From Mycobacterium sp. D16Q14 (GTDB taxonomy: Bacteria; Actinomycetota; Actinomycetes; Mycobacteriales; Mycobacteriaceae), in contig MAEX01000002.1 in assembly GCA_002013415.1 (NCBI GenBank), positions 62,001 to 126,000 of the forward strand: a stretch of 64,000 bases of DNA. The letters run 5' to 3'. Each line of letters begins with the position of its first letter. Within the stretch, counting starts at the first letter, position 1. This document shows positions 9,743 to 17,709 of the stretch, one piece after another. The position numbers were made by a program, and so were the translations under genes. The notes beneath the pieces were generated by a model, which was not told where the DNA came from, made no database searches, and was given only the letters and a program-made list of their open reading frames with translations.

Positions 9743-10624
9743 ATGACCGACGGTCTTCACGCAAGCGGTTCATCCGCGCCTGATGGTCTTCACGCAAGCG
9801 GTTCATCCGCGCCTGACGGTCTTCACGCAAGCGGTTCATCCGCGAATTCCGTACGCCCCGGGGCCCTGGTCACCGGCCCCACCTCGGGCCTGGGGGGCGG
9901 TTTCGCCCGCAAGTACGCCTCCCTCGGATACGACGTGGTGCTGGTTGCCCGTGACGAACAGCGCCTGAGTGCACTCGCCGACGAGCTCACCTGCCGGTAT
10001 GGCGTCCACGCCGAGGCGCTGCCCGCCGATTTGGCCGATCCCGCCGATCGCGCAAAGGTCGCCGAGCGCGTCGCCGCCGGGGTCTCCGTGTTGGTCAACA
10101 ACGCCGGTTTCGCCACTGCCGGCGAGTTCTGGACGGCAGCGCCCGAACTGTTGCGCGCGCAGCTCGACGTCAATGTCACCGCGGTCATGGAGCTGACCCG
10201 CGCGGCCCTGCCCTCGATGGTCGAGGCCGGTGCGGGCACGGTCATCAACGTCGCGAGCGTGGCAGGCCTGGTGTCCGGGCGCGGCTCGACGTACTCGGCG
10301 TCCAAGGCCTGGGTGGTCTCCTTCACCGAAGGATTGGCAAATGGGTTGTTGGGTACCGGCGTTGGTATGCACGTGCTGTGCCCTGGATTCATCCATACCG
10401 AGTTTCACGAACGGGCCGGAATTGAGATGGGCACCATTCCGGAATTCATGTGGCTCCAGGTCGATGATGTGGTCAACGCGTGCCTGCAGGACATCGCCGC
10501 CGGTAAGGTGCTCAGCGTTCCCGGGTTGCAATACAAGGCGATCACATCGGTAACGCGGGTAATACCAAGAGGTTTGGTGCGGAAATTCAACAACGTGGTA
10601 GGACGGGGTCGTGGCAGAACTTGA
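9743..10624 (+). CDS. Short-chain dehydrogenase/reductase with N-terminal tandem repeat
   Basis: A 293-residue classical SDR using NAD(P)H. After a 35-residue leader it has the nucleotide motif TGPTSGLGGG, then NNAG, the catalytic Ser (SVAGLVSG) and YSASK, and a C-terminal RVIPR region like other mycobacterial keto-reductases. The leader is three copies of DGLHASGSSAP, an unusual low-complexity addition. ATG 9743 is the only good start, and the repeats stay in frame with the enzyme. The final 14 bases overlap pyrE, so the gene heads an operon with pyrE, a lipoprotein and an RNA methyltransferase. Its substrate is unknown. Confidence 0.85.
   Translation: MTDGLHASGSSAPDGLHASGSSAPDGLHASGSSANSVRPGALVTGPTSGLGGGFARKYASLGYDVVLVARDEQRLSALADELTCRYGVHAEALPADLADPADRAKVAERVAAGVSVLVNNAGFATAGEFWTAAPELLRAQLDVNVTAVMELTRAALPSMVEAGAGTVINVASVAGLVSGRGSTYSASKAWVVSFTEGLANGLLGTGVGMHVLCPGFIHTEFHERAGIEMGTIPEFMWLQVDDVVNACLQDIAAGKVLSVPGLQYKAITSVTRVIPRGLVRKFNNVVGRGRGRT
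9749..9847 (+). repeat. Three 33-bp direct repeats in the SDR gene
   Basis: Units run 9749-9781, 9782-9814 and 9815-9847. They differ only at the second codon wobble base and at the end of unit three. Each encodes DGLHASGSSAP and contains ACGCAAGCGG, which carries the half-site of the nearby mmpS palindrome. With no spacers this is a tandem repeat, not CRISPR. Confidence 0.9.
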
Positions 10625-11183
10625 TTTAGGACCGGATCTGAACCCGGCCGAGCGCGACGAGTTGGCGGCCTTGGTCCGCGATATCGCGGTGGTGCACGGC
10701 AGGGTCACGTTGTCGTCGGGCAAGGAAGCTGATTACTACGTCGACCTGCGACGGGCCACTCTGCATCACCGTGCCGGTGCGTTGATCGGGCGACTGGTGC
10801 GGGAGCTGACCAGCGACTGGGGCTATGCCGGTGTGGGTGGACTGACTCTCGGCGCAGATCCCGTCGCGACGGCGGTCATGCACGCCCCCGGACGGCCCAT
10901 CGACGCGTTCGTGGTGCGCAAGTCGGTGAAAGCTCATGGCATGCAACGGCTTATCGAAGGTTTTGAGGTCTCGGGGCAACAGGTCCTGGTGGTCGAAGAC
11001 ACCAGCACCACCGGCGGGTCCGCGCTCACGGCCGTACATGCGGTCCGTGAGGCCGGTGGCGAGGTGATCGGGGTGGCCACCGTTGTCGACCGTGACACCG
11101 GTGCCGCCGAGGCCATCCGCGCAGAAGGTGTTCCCTATCGGTATGTGTTGGGACTGGCGGATCTCGGCCTGGCCGGATCGTGA
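10611..11183 (+). CDS. pyrE: Orotate phosphoribosyltransferase PyrE
   Basis: A 190-residue cytosolic enzyme that joins orotate to PRPP to give OMP in pyrimidine synthesis. The PRPP-binding motif VLVVEDTSTTGGSA (about 125-138) and the catalytic-loop region FVVRKSVKAHGMQ are clear. GTG 10611 overlaps the SDR gene by 14 bases; the stop TGA overlaps the next start (GTGA). The orthologue is Rv0382c in the same local order, with an mmpL/mmpS/SDR insertion between it and the Rv0383c-like gene. Confidence 0.95.
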   Translation: MAELDLGPDLNPAERDELAALVRDIAVVHGRVTLSSGKEADYYVDLRRATLHHRAGALIGRLVRELTSDWGYAGVGGLTLGADPVATAVMHAPGRPIDAFVVRKSVKAHGMQRLIEGFEVSGQQVLVVEDTSTTGGSALTAVHAVREAGGEVIGVATVVDRDTGAAEAIRAEGVPYRYVLGLADLGLAGS

Positions 11184-12082
11184 CCCTCCGTCGGGCCCTC
11201 GTCGCGTTGCTCGCCGGGTCCCTGATCTTGGCGGGCTGCTCGAAAGACCCTGACAAACAGCTGGTTTACGGCGCCCAGACCGCCAAAGTCGGTGAAACAC
11301 AGAGCCTGTTGGGGTGGAATCTCAGTGTCGCCAACCTGCGATTCCAGAACGGGTATGTGCTGGTCGACATCACGGGGGCCGCAGCCACACCGGGGCAGAA
11401 GCCTGCCGCCGCCCAGGATCTACGTTTCGGGTTGTACGGGTCTTTGGCGCATCCACTGGAAGTGCCGGCGTTGAACGGCTGTCGTGACCTGGCCGACCTG
11501 TCCGTGCATCCGCTGACGGCCCCGACTCCCGATCGATTGACCGGCACGGTGTGCCTGGGGCCGATGCAGAACCAGAGCGCGGTACGCGGCGTGTACGCGT
11601 ATTCGGCGAAGGATCGCATCCCGGGAACCACGGTGGCCTACCCGGTGGCCTACCCGATGGGGCTGCTGCCCACCCCACAGAACGACTCCGGTCTGGTGAT
11701 CGTCACCAAGAGCATGGAGGCCTGGCGGGCAAGCGGGCAGCAGATCAGCCAGGTGGACCTGGGGGATCCGAACGCCTTCACCGGCAACGGATTCTCGCTG
11801 CTGGGCCTGAACATCTCGGGGGTCGCGCCGCGCTACCGCGACGAGTCGGCTGAGCGCGGTGGTCCACTCATGGTGACGGTGGCGCCGACGCTGCCCGGGG
11901 AGGGGCTGGCGCGCAGCTGTGCGATCTACGGGGCGTCGGTGCTGGTGCTTCCGGATGCCGCCCTCGACGCCGTGCAGCTGCAGCCGTCGTTGTGCCTCCA
12001 GGGCGAGATCAACGCCGCGGTGCTCGCCGGGACACTCTCGGTGATCGGCACCCACGCGGCGGTCTGGATGAACCGTGAGTGA
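11180..12082 (+). CDS. Rv0381c-like lipoprotein
   Basis: A 300-residue probable lipoprotein: a short basic N-terminus, a hydrophobic segment and lipobox LAGC with Cys20, then a mature beta-rich domain of unknown fold. It is coupled to pyrE by a four-base overlap and overlaps the next gene by eight bases. The M. tuberculosis orthologue sits at the same place and has no assigned function. It probably acts on the outer face of the cell membrane. Confidence 0.8.
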   Translation: MTLRRALVALLAGSLILAGCSKDPDKQLVYGAQTAKVGETQSLLGWNLSVANLRFQNGYVLVDITGAAATPGQKPAAAQDLRFGLYGSLAHPLEVPALNGCRDLADLSVHPLTAPTPDRLTGTVCLGPMQNQSAVRGVYAYSAKDRIPGTTVAYPVAYPMGLLPTPQNDSGLVIVTKSMEAWRASGQQISQVDLGDPNAFTGNGFSLLGLNISGVAPRYRDESAERGGPLMVTVAPTLPGEGLARSCAIYGASVLVLPDAALDAVQLQPSLCLQGEINAAVLAGTLSVIGTHAAVWMNRE

Positions 12083-12776
12083 GGACTCGAAGGACCATCA
12101 GGACTCGAAGGAAGAGCCTCCTTGCCCGACAGAGCCGTCCCTGTGGGGCGCCAGCGGCAACGGAGTGGGGCCATGGGCGGCCGAACGGGGGCTGCCGCTG
12201 CCGACGGACCCGCGCTATGACCCAGAGCTCCTGCGTGATGGCGATGCCCGCAACGTGGTTGACGCCTACCGGTATTGGCGACGTGAGGCGATCGTCGCGG
12301 ATATCGATACGCGGCGGCACCGGCTGCATATAGCCATCGAGAACTTCGAAAACGACGCCAATATCGGGACGGTGGTGCGCACAGCCAACGCCTTCGCGGT
12401 GCGCACCGTGCATATCGTCGGCCGGCGCCGCTGGAATCGGCGTGGTGCCATGGTCACCGATCGCTACCAGCACCTGATGCACCATGACAGCACTGAGCAG
12501 CTTCTGGAGTACGCGAAGCTGACCGGCCTGACGGTGGTGGCCGTCGACAACGTTCCCGGATCGGTACCCCTAGAGACCGCGGCACTGCCCGCGGACTGCC
12601 TGATGGTGTTCGGGCAGGAGGGGCCGGGTGTCACCGAGTTGTCGAAAGGCGGTGCGGTAATGACGGTTTCGATTGCCCAGTTCGGATCTACGCGCAGTAT
12701 CAACGCGGGAGTCGCCGCAGGTATAGCCATGCATGCCTGGATCCGCCAGCACGCCGACTTGACCGAGGCGTGGTGA
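12075..12776 (+). CDS. SPOUT (TrmH/SpoU) RNA methyltransferase
   Basis: A 233-residue 2'-O-ribose RNA methyltransferase using S-adenosylmethionine; target tRNA or rRNA unknown. Motif 1 is NDANIGTVVRTANAF, motif 2 LMVFGQEGPGV and motif 3 SIAQFGSTRSINAGVAAGIAMH, the trefoil-knot SAM site. The orthologue is Rv0380c. The acidic, charged N-terminal 35 residues (SEDSKDHQDSKEE) are likely disordered. GTG 12075 overlaps the lipoprotein gene by eight bases, so the two are probably coupled. Confidence 0.9.
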   Translation: MSEDSKDHQDSKEEPPCPTEPSLWGASGNGVGPWAAERGLPLPTDPRYDPELLRDGDARNVVDAYRYWRREAIVADIDTRRHRLHIAIENFENDANIGTVVRTANAFAVRTVHIVGRRRWNRRGAMVTDRYQHLMHHDSTEQLLEYAKLTGLTVVAVDNVPGSVPLETAALPADCLMVFGQEGPGVTELSKGGAVMTVSIAQFGSTRSINAGVAAGIAMHAWIRQHADLTEAW

Positions 12777-12795
12777 CCAGAGGATGAGCCACCCC

Positions 12796-12801
12796 TAGTA
12801 T
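12796..12801 (+). promoter_or_regulatory. -10 element of a leaderless GH76 transcript
   Basis: TAGTAT fits TANNNT and ends seven bases before ATG 12809, so transcription would begin at or beside the start codon. Leaderless mRNAs are common in mycobacteria. No Shine-Dalgarno sequence is seen. Confidence 0.5.
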
Positions 12802-12808
12802 CGAGTGC

Positions 12809-13906
12809 ATGGATGTGCTGTGGGCCAACCGCGCCAGTAGCGCCGAAGCCGCAATCACCGCCAGACACTTCTCGCCGCTGTGGCATCTACCGCGCATGCG
12901 CTTGGGCATCGTCACCTGGCCGCCCGCGCCGGGTGCCACCTGGTTCAAGAACTGGCACTACTGGTGGCAGGCGCATCTGCAGGACTGTCTGATCGACGCG
13001 CAGCTGCGCGACCCGCGCCCCGACCGGTTCAAGTACATCGCGGATATGCAACGCGCACACCGCTTCCGCAACGTGTTCATGTGGACCAACCAGTACTACG
13101 ACGATATGGCCTGGTTGGCGCTGGCGATGCAACGGGCCTCCGAGCTGTTGGGCCTGGAGCGTCCCCGTGCGCTGAATCGGTTGCGGCAGCAGTTCCTCGA
13201 TGCGTGGATGCCGCAGTACGGGGGCGGCATACCGTGGCGTAAACAGGACAGGTTCTTCAACACCCCCGCCAACGGCCCGGCGGCAATCGTGTTGGCGCGC
13301 ACCGGAAGAGTGTGGCGAGCCGAGGTGATGTCCGACTGGATCGACAGGACTCTCGTCGACCCCGAATCGCATCTGGTCATCGACGGCATACAGGAGGACG
13401 GCACCCTGGAACGGGCTACGTACACCTACTGCCAGGGCGTGGTGCTGGGACTGGAGACCGAGCTCGCGGTGCGGACCGGCGAATCCCGGCACGCCGAGCG
13501 TGTACATCGTCTCGTCTACGCGGTGCGGGATCGGATGACTGAGGAGGGCGTCATCCGGGGCAGCGGCGGTGGAGACGGGGGATTGTTCAATGGCATTCTT
13601 GCCCGCTACCTGGCGCTGGTGGCCACGATGTTGCCGGAGAACTCCCCGCAGGACACCGATGCGCGGGCTACGGCCCGCGACATCCTGCTGACCTCCGCGG
13701 AGGCGGCCTGGGCCAATCGGCTGATCGTTGAGGACCTTCCGTTATTCGGTGCGGACTGGACGCGGACGGCGGATTTGCCGACCGCGCACGCGCCGGCATC
13801 GCAGTTCATCGCCGGTGCGGTCAATCCTTCGAAGGTGCCCGAACGGGACCTGTCGGTACAGCTGTCCGGGTGGATGCTGCTCGAAGCGGCACACGTGGTC
13901 GCCTGA
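12809..13906 (+). CDS. GH76-family glycoside hydrolase (Rv0365c-like)
   Basis: A 365-residue (alpha/alpha)6-barrel protein of the GH76 endo-alpha-1,6-mannanase family. The paired catalytic aspartates are seen in NQYYDDMAWLALA (about 92-104), and WANRLIVEDLPLFG and PERDLSVQLSGWMLLE close the barrel. The family cuts alpha-1,6-mannan, which forms the backbone of mycobacterial lipomannan, so a role in mannan turnover is likely. There is no signal peptide, which is odd for a polysaccharide hydrolase and suggests a cytosolic role or another substrate. The gene order Rv0365c-Rv0364-Rv0363c is kept here around the inserted elements. Confidence 0.8.
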   Translation: MDVLWANRASSAEAAITARHFSPLWHLPRMRLGIVTWPPAPGATWFKNWHYWWQAHLQDCLIDAQLRDPRPDRFKYIADMQRAHRFRNVFMWTNQYYDDMAWLALAMQRASELLGLERPRALNRLRQQFLDAWMPQYGGGIPWRKQDRFFNTPANGPAAIVLARTGRVWRAEVMSDWIDRTLVDPESHLVIDGIQEDGTLERATYTYCQGVVLGLETELAVRTGESRHAERVHRLVYAVRDRMTEEGVIRGSGGGDGGLFNGILARYLALVATMLPENSPQDTDARATARDILLTSAEAAWANRLIVEDLPLFGADWTRTADLPTAHAPASQFIAGAVNPSKVPERDLSVQLSGWMLLEAAHVVA

Positions 13907-13907
13907 G

Positions 13908-14339
13908 ATGGCGCGCGAGGATTTCAGCTTCTTCCATCCGTTGCGGGTCCGGTGGGCCGAGGTCGATATGCAGGGCGTGGTCTTCAATGCCCACTATCTG
14001 GCGTACTTCGACGCCGCGCTCACCGAGTATTGGGCGGCCCTGACCGGTGCACGCGACGCCACCGGCGATGGGGTCTTTGGGCACATGTACGTGGTGAAGT
14101 CGGTTATCGACTATCACGGGCCGGCCCGCTTCGATGATGTCCTCGATATCGGGGTGCGCAGCGCCCGGATGGGGAGGGCGAGCATGACCTTTCACTTCGA
14201 AATACATCGCGGTGGAGAACATCTCATCACCGGCGAGACGGTGTACGTGCATGCGATCGACGGTAAGTCCGAGCCGTTTGCGGAAGCTTTCCGGGACAGG
14301 GCGACCGAATTCGAGACGACGCCCGTGGAGCGTGCCTAG
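13908..14339 (+). CDS. 4HBT hotdog acyl-CoA thioesterase (YbgC-like)
   Basis: A 143-residue single hotdog domain. RVRWAEVDMQGVVFNAHYLAYFD carries the family's Asp and the Asn-His-x-x-Tyr helix. Such enzymes hydrolyse acyl-CoA thioesters in the cytosol; substrate unknown. ATG 13908 lies one base after the GH76 stop, so the gene is in the same transcript. Confidence 0.85.
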   Translation: MAREDFSFFHPLRVRWAEVDMQGVVFNAHYLAYFDAALTEYWAALTGARDATGDGVFGHMYVVKSVIDYHGPARFDDVLDIGVRSARMGRASMTFHFEIHRGGEHLITGETVYVHAIDGKSEPFAEAFRDRATEFETTPVERA

Positions 14340-14385
14340 TTGAGAACATTGAAGGTCGCCGCCGGTTCGATTCAGGCCGGCTTTG

Positions 14386-14850
14386 TCAGGGTTCGTCGAG
14401 GTGCCCCTCGTTTCGGGCGTGGCATACCTTCCACGCGCCATTGACCCTCTCGGTGTGATACACGAGGTTGATCCCGTTGCCGCCCGGATCCTGCGGGTGA
14501 TGCTCGGAAGTCAACTGGGCCAGCAGATCGACCTGACCGGGCGGTGATCCCAGCTCCACCGGATGCAAGACCTCTATGTGTGCTAGCCCGATGCGGTCGC
14601 GTTGAGACTGCATGACCTGACGGACCTGTTCGTCGGTGCCGACGGAGGTGGCGGCGGCGAGGCGACCGCACACCGTCGCACGCATCAGGCGCACGTCGAC
14701 GTTGTTCGTTGCGTTTATGTACGTCTGTACGGCCTCTGACGCACCCGCGACATCTGCCGGTGCGGGCTCCGCGCCGGCAGGCGCCGTAAAGCTCGAACCC
14801 ACTAGCGCGATCGCCGTCAACGCTGTCAGACAACTGCTTATCTTCCCCAC
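14386..14850 (-). CDS. Secreted small protein, NTF2/DUF4878-like
   Basis: A 154-residue protein with a Sec signal peptide (hydrophobic core about 8-22, cleavage near APAGA). The mature part has a helix with AVQTYINATNN, a Cys in ATVCGRL and the C-terminal motif GAWKVCHARN. That pattern (helix, strands, final W-K/R-V-C) recurs in the proteins at 17710-18489 and 26097-26549, suggesting a shared NTF2-like fold. Function unknown. The two Cys could form a disulfide. Confidence 0.7.
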   Translation of the reverse strand: MGKISSCLTALTAIALVGSSFTAPAGAEPAPADVAGASEAVQTYINATNNVDVRLMRATVCGRLAAATSVGTDEQVRQVMQSQRDRIGLAHIEVLHPVELGSPPGQVDLLAQLTSEHHPQDPGGNGINLVYHTERVNGAWKVCHARNEGHLDEP

Positions 14851-14889
14851 AGCGCGACATTAGCGTAGTTTGCTATGACGCGCACCTCG

Positions 14890-14907
14890 CCATATTTACC
14901 CATATTT
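14890..14907. repeat. Two direct CCATATTT repeats
   Basis: CCATATTT occurs at 14890-14897 and 14900-14907, ten bases apart, upstream of the secreted-protein gene and 45 bases from the IS end. It is AT-rich against a GC-rich background and could bind a regulator on one helix face. Nothing else is seen in 14851-14952. Confidence 0.35.
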
Positions 14908-14951
14908 GGCGGATAGCCGTGGATCTTGCTGGCGAGTGATTTCGACGTCGG

Positions 14952-15802
14952 CTAGGTGTGCTGTCCAGGGAGGTTGGTCAGTCTGGTGATGGGTGGCTGG
15001 CCTCCGATTGCGGAGTGGGCTCGGTGGTGATTGTAGAAGTGCAGCCGGTCCGGCAGGGTGATGTTGCGCTGTTGGGTTGACTCGTAGAACCGTGCGTAGG
15101 TCCAGCCGTCGGCCAGGGTGCGGTGGAATCGTTCGATTTTGCCGTTGGTTTGTGGCCGGTAGGGGCGCGTGTACTTCGGGGTGATGCAGAGCTGGGTGCA
15201 GGCTTGATGCCAGGGCAATGACCGGTAGGCCACTCCGTTATCGGAGAGGACGCGCTCGATAATGACACCGCGCCCGGCGAACCAGGCCACTGCGCGGTGC
15301 AGCACACCGACTGCGGTGGCGGCTTTCTCATCGGTGCAGATCTCGGCATAGGCGAGTCTGGAGTTATCGTCGATCACGGTGTGTACGAATGCTTTTCCAA
15401 TTCTGGGGCGGTAGTTGTTCGCGGGGTCGCCGCGCTCACCGGTGTGGTGGCCCGTGGCGATGGCATTGCGTTTGCTTTGTTGGCGGCTGAGGAACTTGTG
15501 GCCACCGCCGTCGGGGATGTTGGCGAATGTGGTGACATCGACGTGGATCAGCGATCCGGGATGGGGATGTTCGTAGCGGCTCGCCGGTGACCCGGGCGAT
15601 GTAGGAGAGCCGGTTGATCCGGCACCGGGTCAAGACCGCGTGCACAATAGAGGCCGCCATCTCCAGGCGCCCCGCCGATCTGCATCGGCCCGAGTCGCCC
15701 TCGCCACCGCAACACCACGATCCGGCGCACCGTCTGTGGCGCTGTTTTGGTGGGGCTCAGGTGCGGTCGAGAGTTGCGGTCAACCATCACCAGACTGACC
15801 AA
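14952..15802 (-). pseudogene. IS481-family transposase, frameshifted and truncated
   Basis: Three frames on the minus strand together give an rve/DDE transposase. The first (to about 15675) has DRNSRPHLSPTKT…RRLGPMQIGG-like sequence, the second (about 15675-15570) ASIVHAVLTRCRINRLSYI, and the third (from about 15570) RYEHPHPGSLIHVDV…VIDDNSRLAYAEI…VLSDNGVAYRS…RPYRPQTNGKIERFHRTL, carrying the Asp-Asp-Glu catalytic residues. Frame changes occur at a GGGG run near 15675 and near 15570, and the first 45 or so codons are missing. It cannot make an active enzyme. Confidence 0.8.
14953..14992. repeat. Left terminal inverted repeat of the IS
   Basis: Starts TAGGTGTGCTGTCCAGGG and matches the right end with two mismatches in 40 bases. 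The transposase stop codon lies in it. Confidence 0.8.
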
Positions 15803-15823
15803 ACTCCCTGGACATCACACCTA
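15784..15823. repeat. Right terminal inverted repeat of the IS
   Basis: Its reverse complement starts TAGGTGTGATGTCCAGGG. The outermost three bases supply the TAG stop codon of dedA, so the element's end now defines that protein's C-terminus. Confidence 0.8.
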
Positions 15824-16525
15824 AGCCTCGGGTGCTGCTTCCGGGCTCTTCGCGGCCTTGCGGCGGCGCATCCATTCGAAAAACATCGGGGCCACCGAGA
15901 CCAGCACGATCAGGAGGAAGATGGGTTCGAGCAGCTTCTGAATGATTTCGAACTGGCCCAACCAGTAGCCCAGCAGCGTGAGACCGACGCCCCAGACCAC
16001 CGCGCCCAGGATGTTGTACAGGGCGAAGATCGGGTAACTCATCTTGGCCGCACCCGCAGTGATCGGAGCCAGGGTTCGCACGATCGGCACGAACCGGGCG
16101 ATCACGATGGCGAACGGCCCGCGCTTCTCGAAGAAGGCGTGCGCCTCGTCGAGGTACTTCTGCTTGAGGAAGCGGGCCTCCGGCTTGAACATTGACGTGC
16201 CGATGCCCCGACCGATCCAGTAGCCGACTTGGCCGCCCAGGATGGCCGCGATGGGGATGAAGACCAGCAGCTGCCACAGCTGAAAACTGGCCTGCGAAGC
16301 ACCATCGGTGGCGGCGGCAGCAGTGCCGGCGGCCAGCATCCCGGCCACGAACAACAATGAATCGCCGGGCAGCACCGGGAACAGCACTCCCGATTCCACG
16401 AAGATCACCACTAGCAACCCCAGCAGCGCCAAGGTTCCGAAGTGACCGAGCAGTTTGATCGGATCTAGGAAATCCGGCATGAGTGCCAGAGTGGTGACGG
16501 ATTCGGGTGCTGCCAGCAAGTTCAC
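15821..16525 (-). CDS. DedA-family membrane protein
   Basis: A 234-residue polytopic inner-membrane protein of the DedA/SNARE-associated family, whose members help move or flip undecaprenyl or other lipid carriers and keep proton balance. Seen: a first hydrophobic hairpin with VIFVESGVLFPVLPGDSLLF, the GGQVGYWIGRGIG motif, an amphipathic FFEKRG region, ARFVPIVRTLAPITAGAAKM with the conserved Arg and Pro, and a final helix pair. GTG 16525 (VNLLAAPES) is preferred; a TTG at 16558 is the only earlier option. The stop codon is part of the IS end, so the basic tail may have been altered by insertion. The orthologue is Rv0364. Confidence 0.85.
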   Translation of the reverse strand: MNLLAAPESVTTLALMPDFLDPIKLLGHFGTLALLGLLVVIFVESGVLFPVLPGDSLLFVAGMLAAGTAAAATDGASQASFQLWQLLVFIPIAAILGGQVGYWIGRGIGTSMFKPEARFLKQKYLDEAHAFFEKRGPFAIVIARFVPIVRTLAPITAGAAKMSYPIFALYNILGAVVWGVGLTLLGYWLGQFEIIQKLLEPIFLLIVLVSVAPMFFEWMRRRKAAKSPEAAPEA

Positions 16526-16614
16526 GGCGCCAACAGTACCGTCGATATCTGTCGGCAACCTGGCTGCCTTATGGTGAGGGGCGAATCCGCAGAGCTGACA
16601 TGGAGGTCATCGAA

Positions 16615-17658
16615 GTGCCCATCGCCACGCCCGAGGTCTACGCCGAAATGCTGAACCGGGCCAAGGAGCATTCCTTTGCCTTCCCGGCAATCAACTGCAC
16701 CTCCTCGGAATCGATCAACGCCGCGATCAAGGGTTTCGCTGACGCGGGTAGCGACGGCATCATCCAATTCTCCACCGGTGGTGCGGAATTCGGTTCGGGC
16801 CTGGGCATCAAGGACATGGTGACCGGCGCGGTCGCGCTCGCCGAGTTCGCGCACGTCGTCGCCGCTAAGTACGGCATCACCGTCGCCCTGCACACCGACC
16901 ACTGCCCCAAGGACAAGCTGGATAGCTTTGTGCGTCCGCTGATCGCCATCTCGCAGGAGCGTGTGGCCGCGGGCCAGAACCCGCTGTTCCAGTCGCATAT
17001 GTGGGACGGCTCGGCGGTGCCGATCGGTGAGAACCTCCAGATCGCGCAGGAACTGCTGGCGGCGACGGCAAAGGCACACATCATCCTCGAGGTGGAGATC
17101 GGTGTCGTCGGAGGCGAAGAGGACGGCGTCGAGGCCGAGATCAACGAGAAGCTCTACACCTCGTCCGAGGACTTCGAAAAGACCGTCGATGCGCTCGGTG
17201 TCGGTGAGAACGGCCGATACCTGCTGGCGGCTACCTTCGGCAACGTGCACGGCGTCTACAAGCCGGGCAACGTCAAGCTCAAGCCAGAAGTGCTGGAAGA
17301 GGGGCAGCGCGTCGCCTCGGCCAAGCTTGGTCTGGCTGAGGGTTCCAAGCCGTTCGACTTCGTGTTCCACGGCGGCTCGGGTTCGCTGAAGTCGGAGATC
17401 GAGGACTCGCTGCGCTACGGCGTGGTGAAGATGAATGTCGACACCGACACCCAGTACGCCTTCACCCGACCGATCGCCGGGCACATGTTCGCCAATTACG
17501 ACGGTGTGCTCAAGATCGACGGCGAAGTGGGCAACAAGAAGACCTACGACCCGCGCAGCTACCTGAAGAAGGCCGAGGCCAGCATGACCGAGCGGGTCAT
17601 CGAGGCCTGCAACGACCTGAAGTCGGCGGGCCGGTCGGTCTCCGCCGGAATGGCGTAG
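16615..17658 (+). CDS. fba: Class II fructose-bisphosphate aldolase
   Basis: A 347-residue zinc-dependent aldolase that interconverts fructose 1,6-bisphosphate with DHAP and glyceraldehyde 3-phosphate, in the cytosol, for glycolysis and gluconeogenesis. Zinc ligands sit in HTDHCPKDK, EIGVVGGEEDG (glutamate), FGNVHGVYKPGN and FHGGSGS; the phosphate site NVDTDTQYA is intact. Near-identical to M. tuberculosis Fba (Rv0363c, 344 residues). GTG 16615 is chosen because GGAGGT (16602-16607) is seven bases upstream and the protein then starts PIATPEVY as in the family; ATG 16600 would bury that site. Confidence 0.97.
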   Translation: MPIATPEVYAEMLNRAKEHSFAFPAINCTSSESINAAIKGFADAGSDGIIQFSTGGAEFGSGLGIKDMVTGAVALAEFAHVVAAKYGITVALHTDHCPKDKLDSFVRPLIAISQERVAAGQNPLFQSHMWDGSAVPIGENLQIAQELLAATAKAHIILEVEIGVVGGEEDGVEAEINEKLYTSSEDFEKTVDALGVGENGRYLLAATFGNVHGVYKPGNVKLKPEVLEEGQRVASAKLGLAEGSKPFDFVFHGGSGSLKSEIEDSLRYGVVKMNVDTDTQYAFTRPIAGHMFANYDGVLKIDGEVGNKKTYDPRSYLKKAEASMTERVIEACNDLKSAGRSVSAGMA

Positions 17659-17667
17659 GGCTGTTTT

Positions 17668-17701
17668 CGCCGAGTGTGAGCATCATCGCTCGCGCTCGGC
17701 G
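17668..17701. terminator. Hairpin between convergent fba and Rv0361-like genes
   Basis: Arms 17668-17681 and 17688-17701 (CGCCGAGTGTGAGC / GCTCGCGCTCGGCG) pair with two mismatches around ATCATC. It fills the 51-base convergent gap and likely terminates both genes. It shares the GAGTGTG core with other intergenic palindromes in the window. Confidence 0.6.
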
Positions 17702-17709
17702 GAATCCGT

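Larger units (their letters stand above)
14953..15823 (-). mobile_element. Internally deleted IS481-family insertion sequence
   Basis: An 871-base element bounded by near-perfect 40-base inverted repeats and filled by a decayed DDE transposase reading leftward. IS481-family elements are usually longer (about 1 kb or more); here the part encoding the N-terminal helix-turn-helix is missing, so the right repeat runs straight into the linker coding SRPHLSPT. It lies between the secreted-protein gene and dedA. No clear target-site duplication is visible. Confidence 0.75.

Noticed and set aside
9749-9847. CRISPR-like repeats
   Set aside because: The three 33-base units touch each other with no spacers and encode protein.
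16526-16558. Longer dedA start at TTG 16558
   Set aside because: TTG, no ribosome site, and the extra residues are not hydrophobic or family-like; GTG 16525 fits better.
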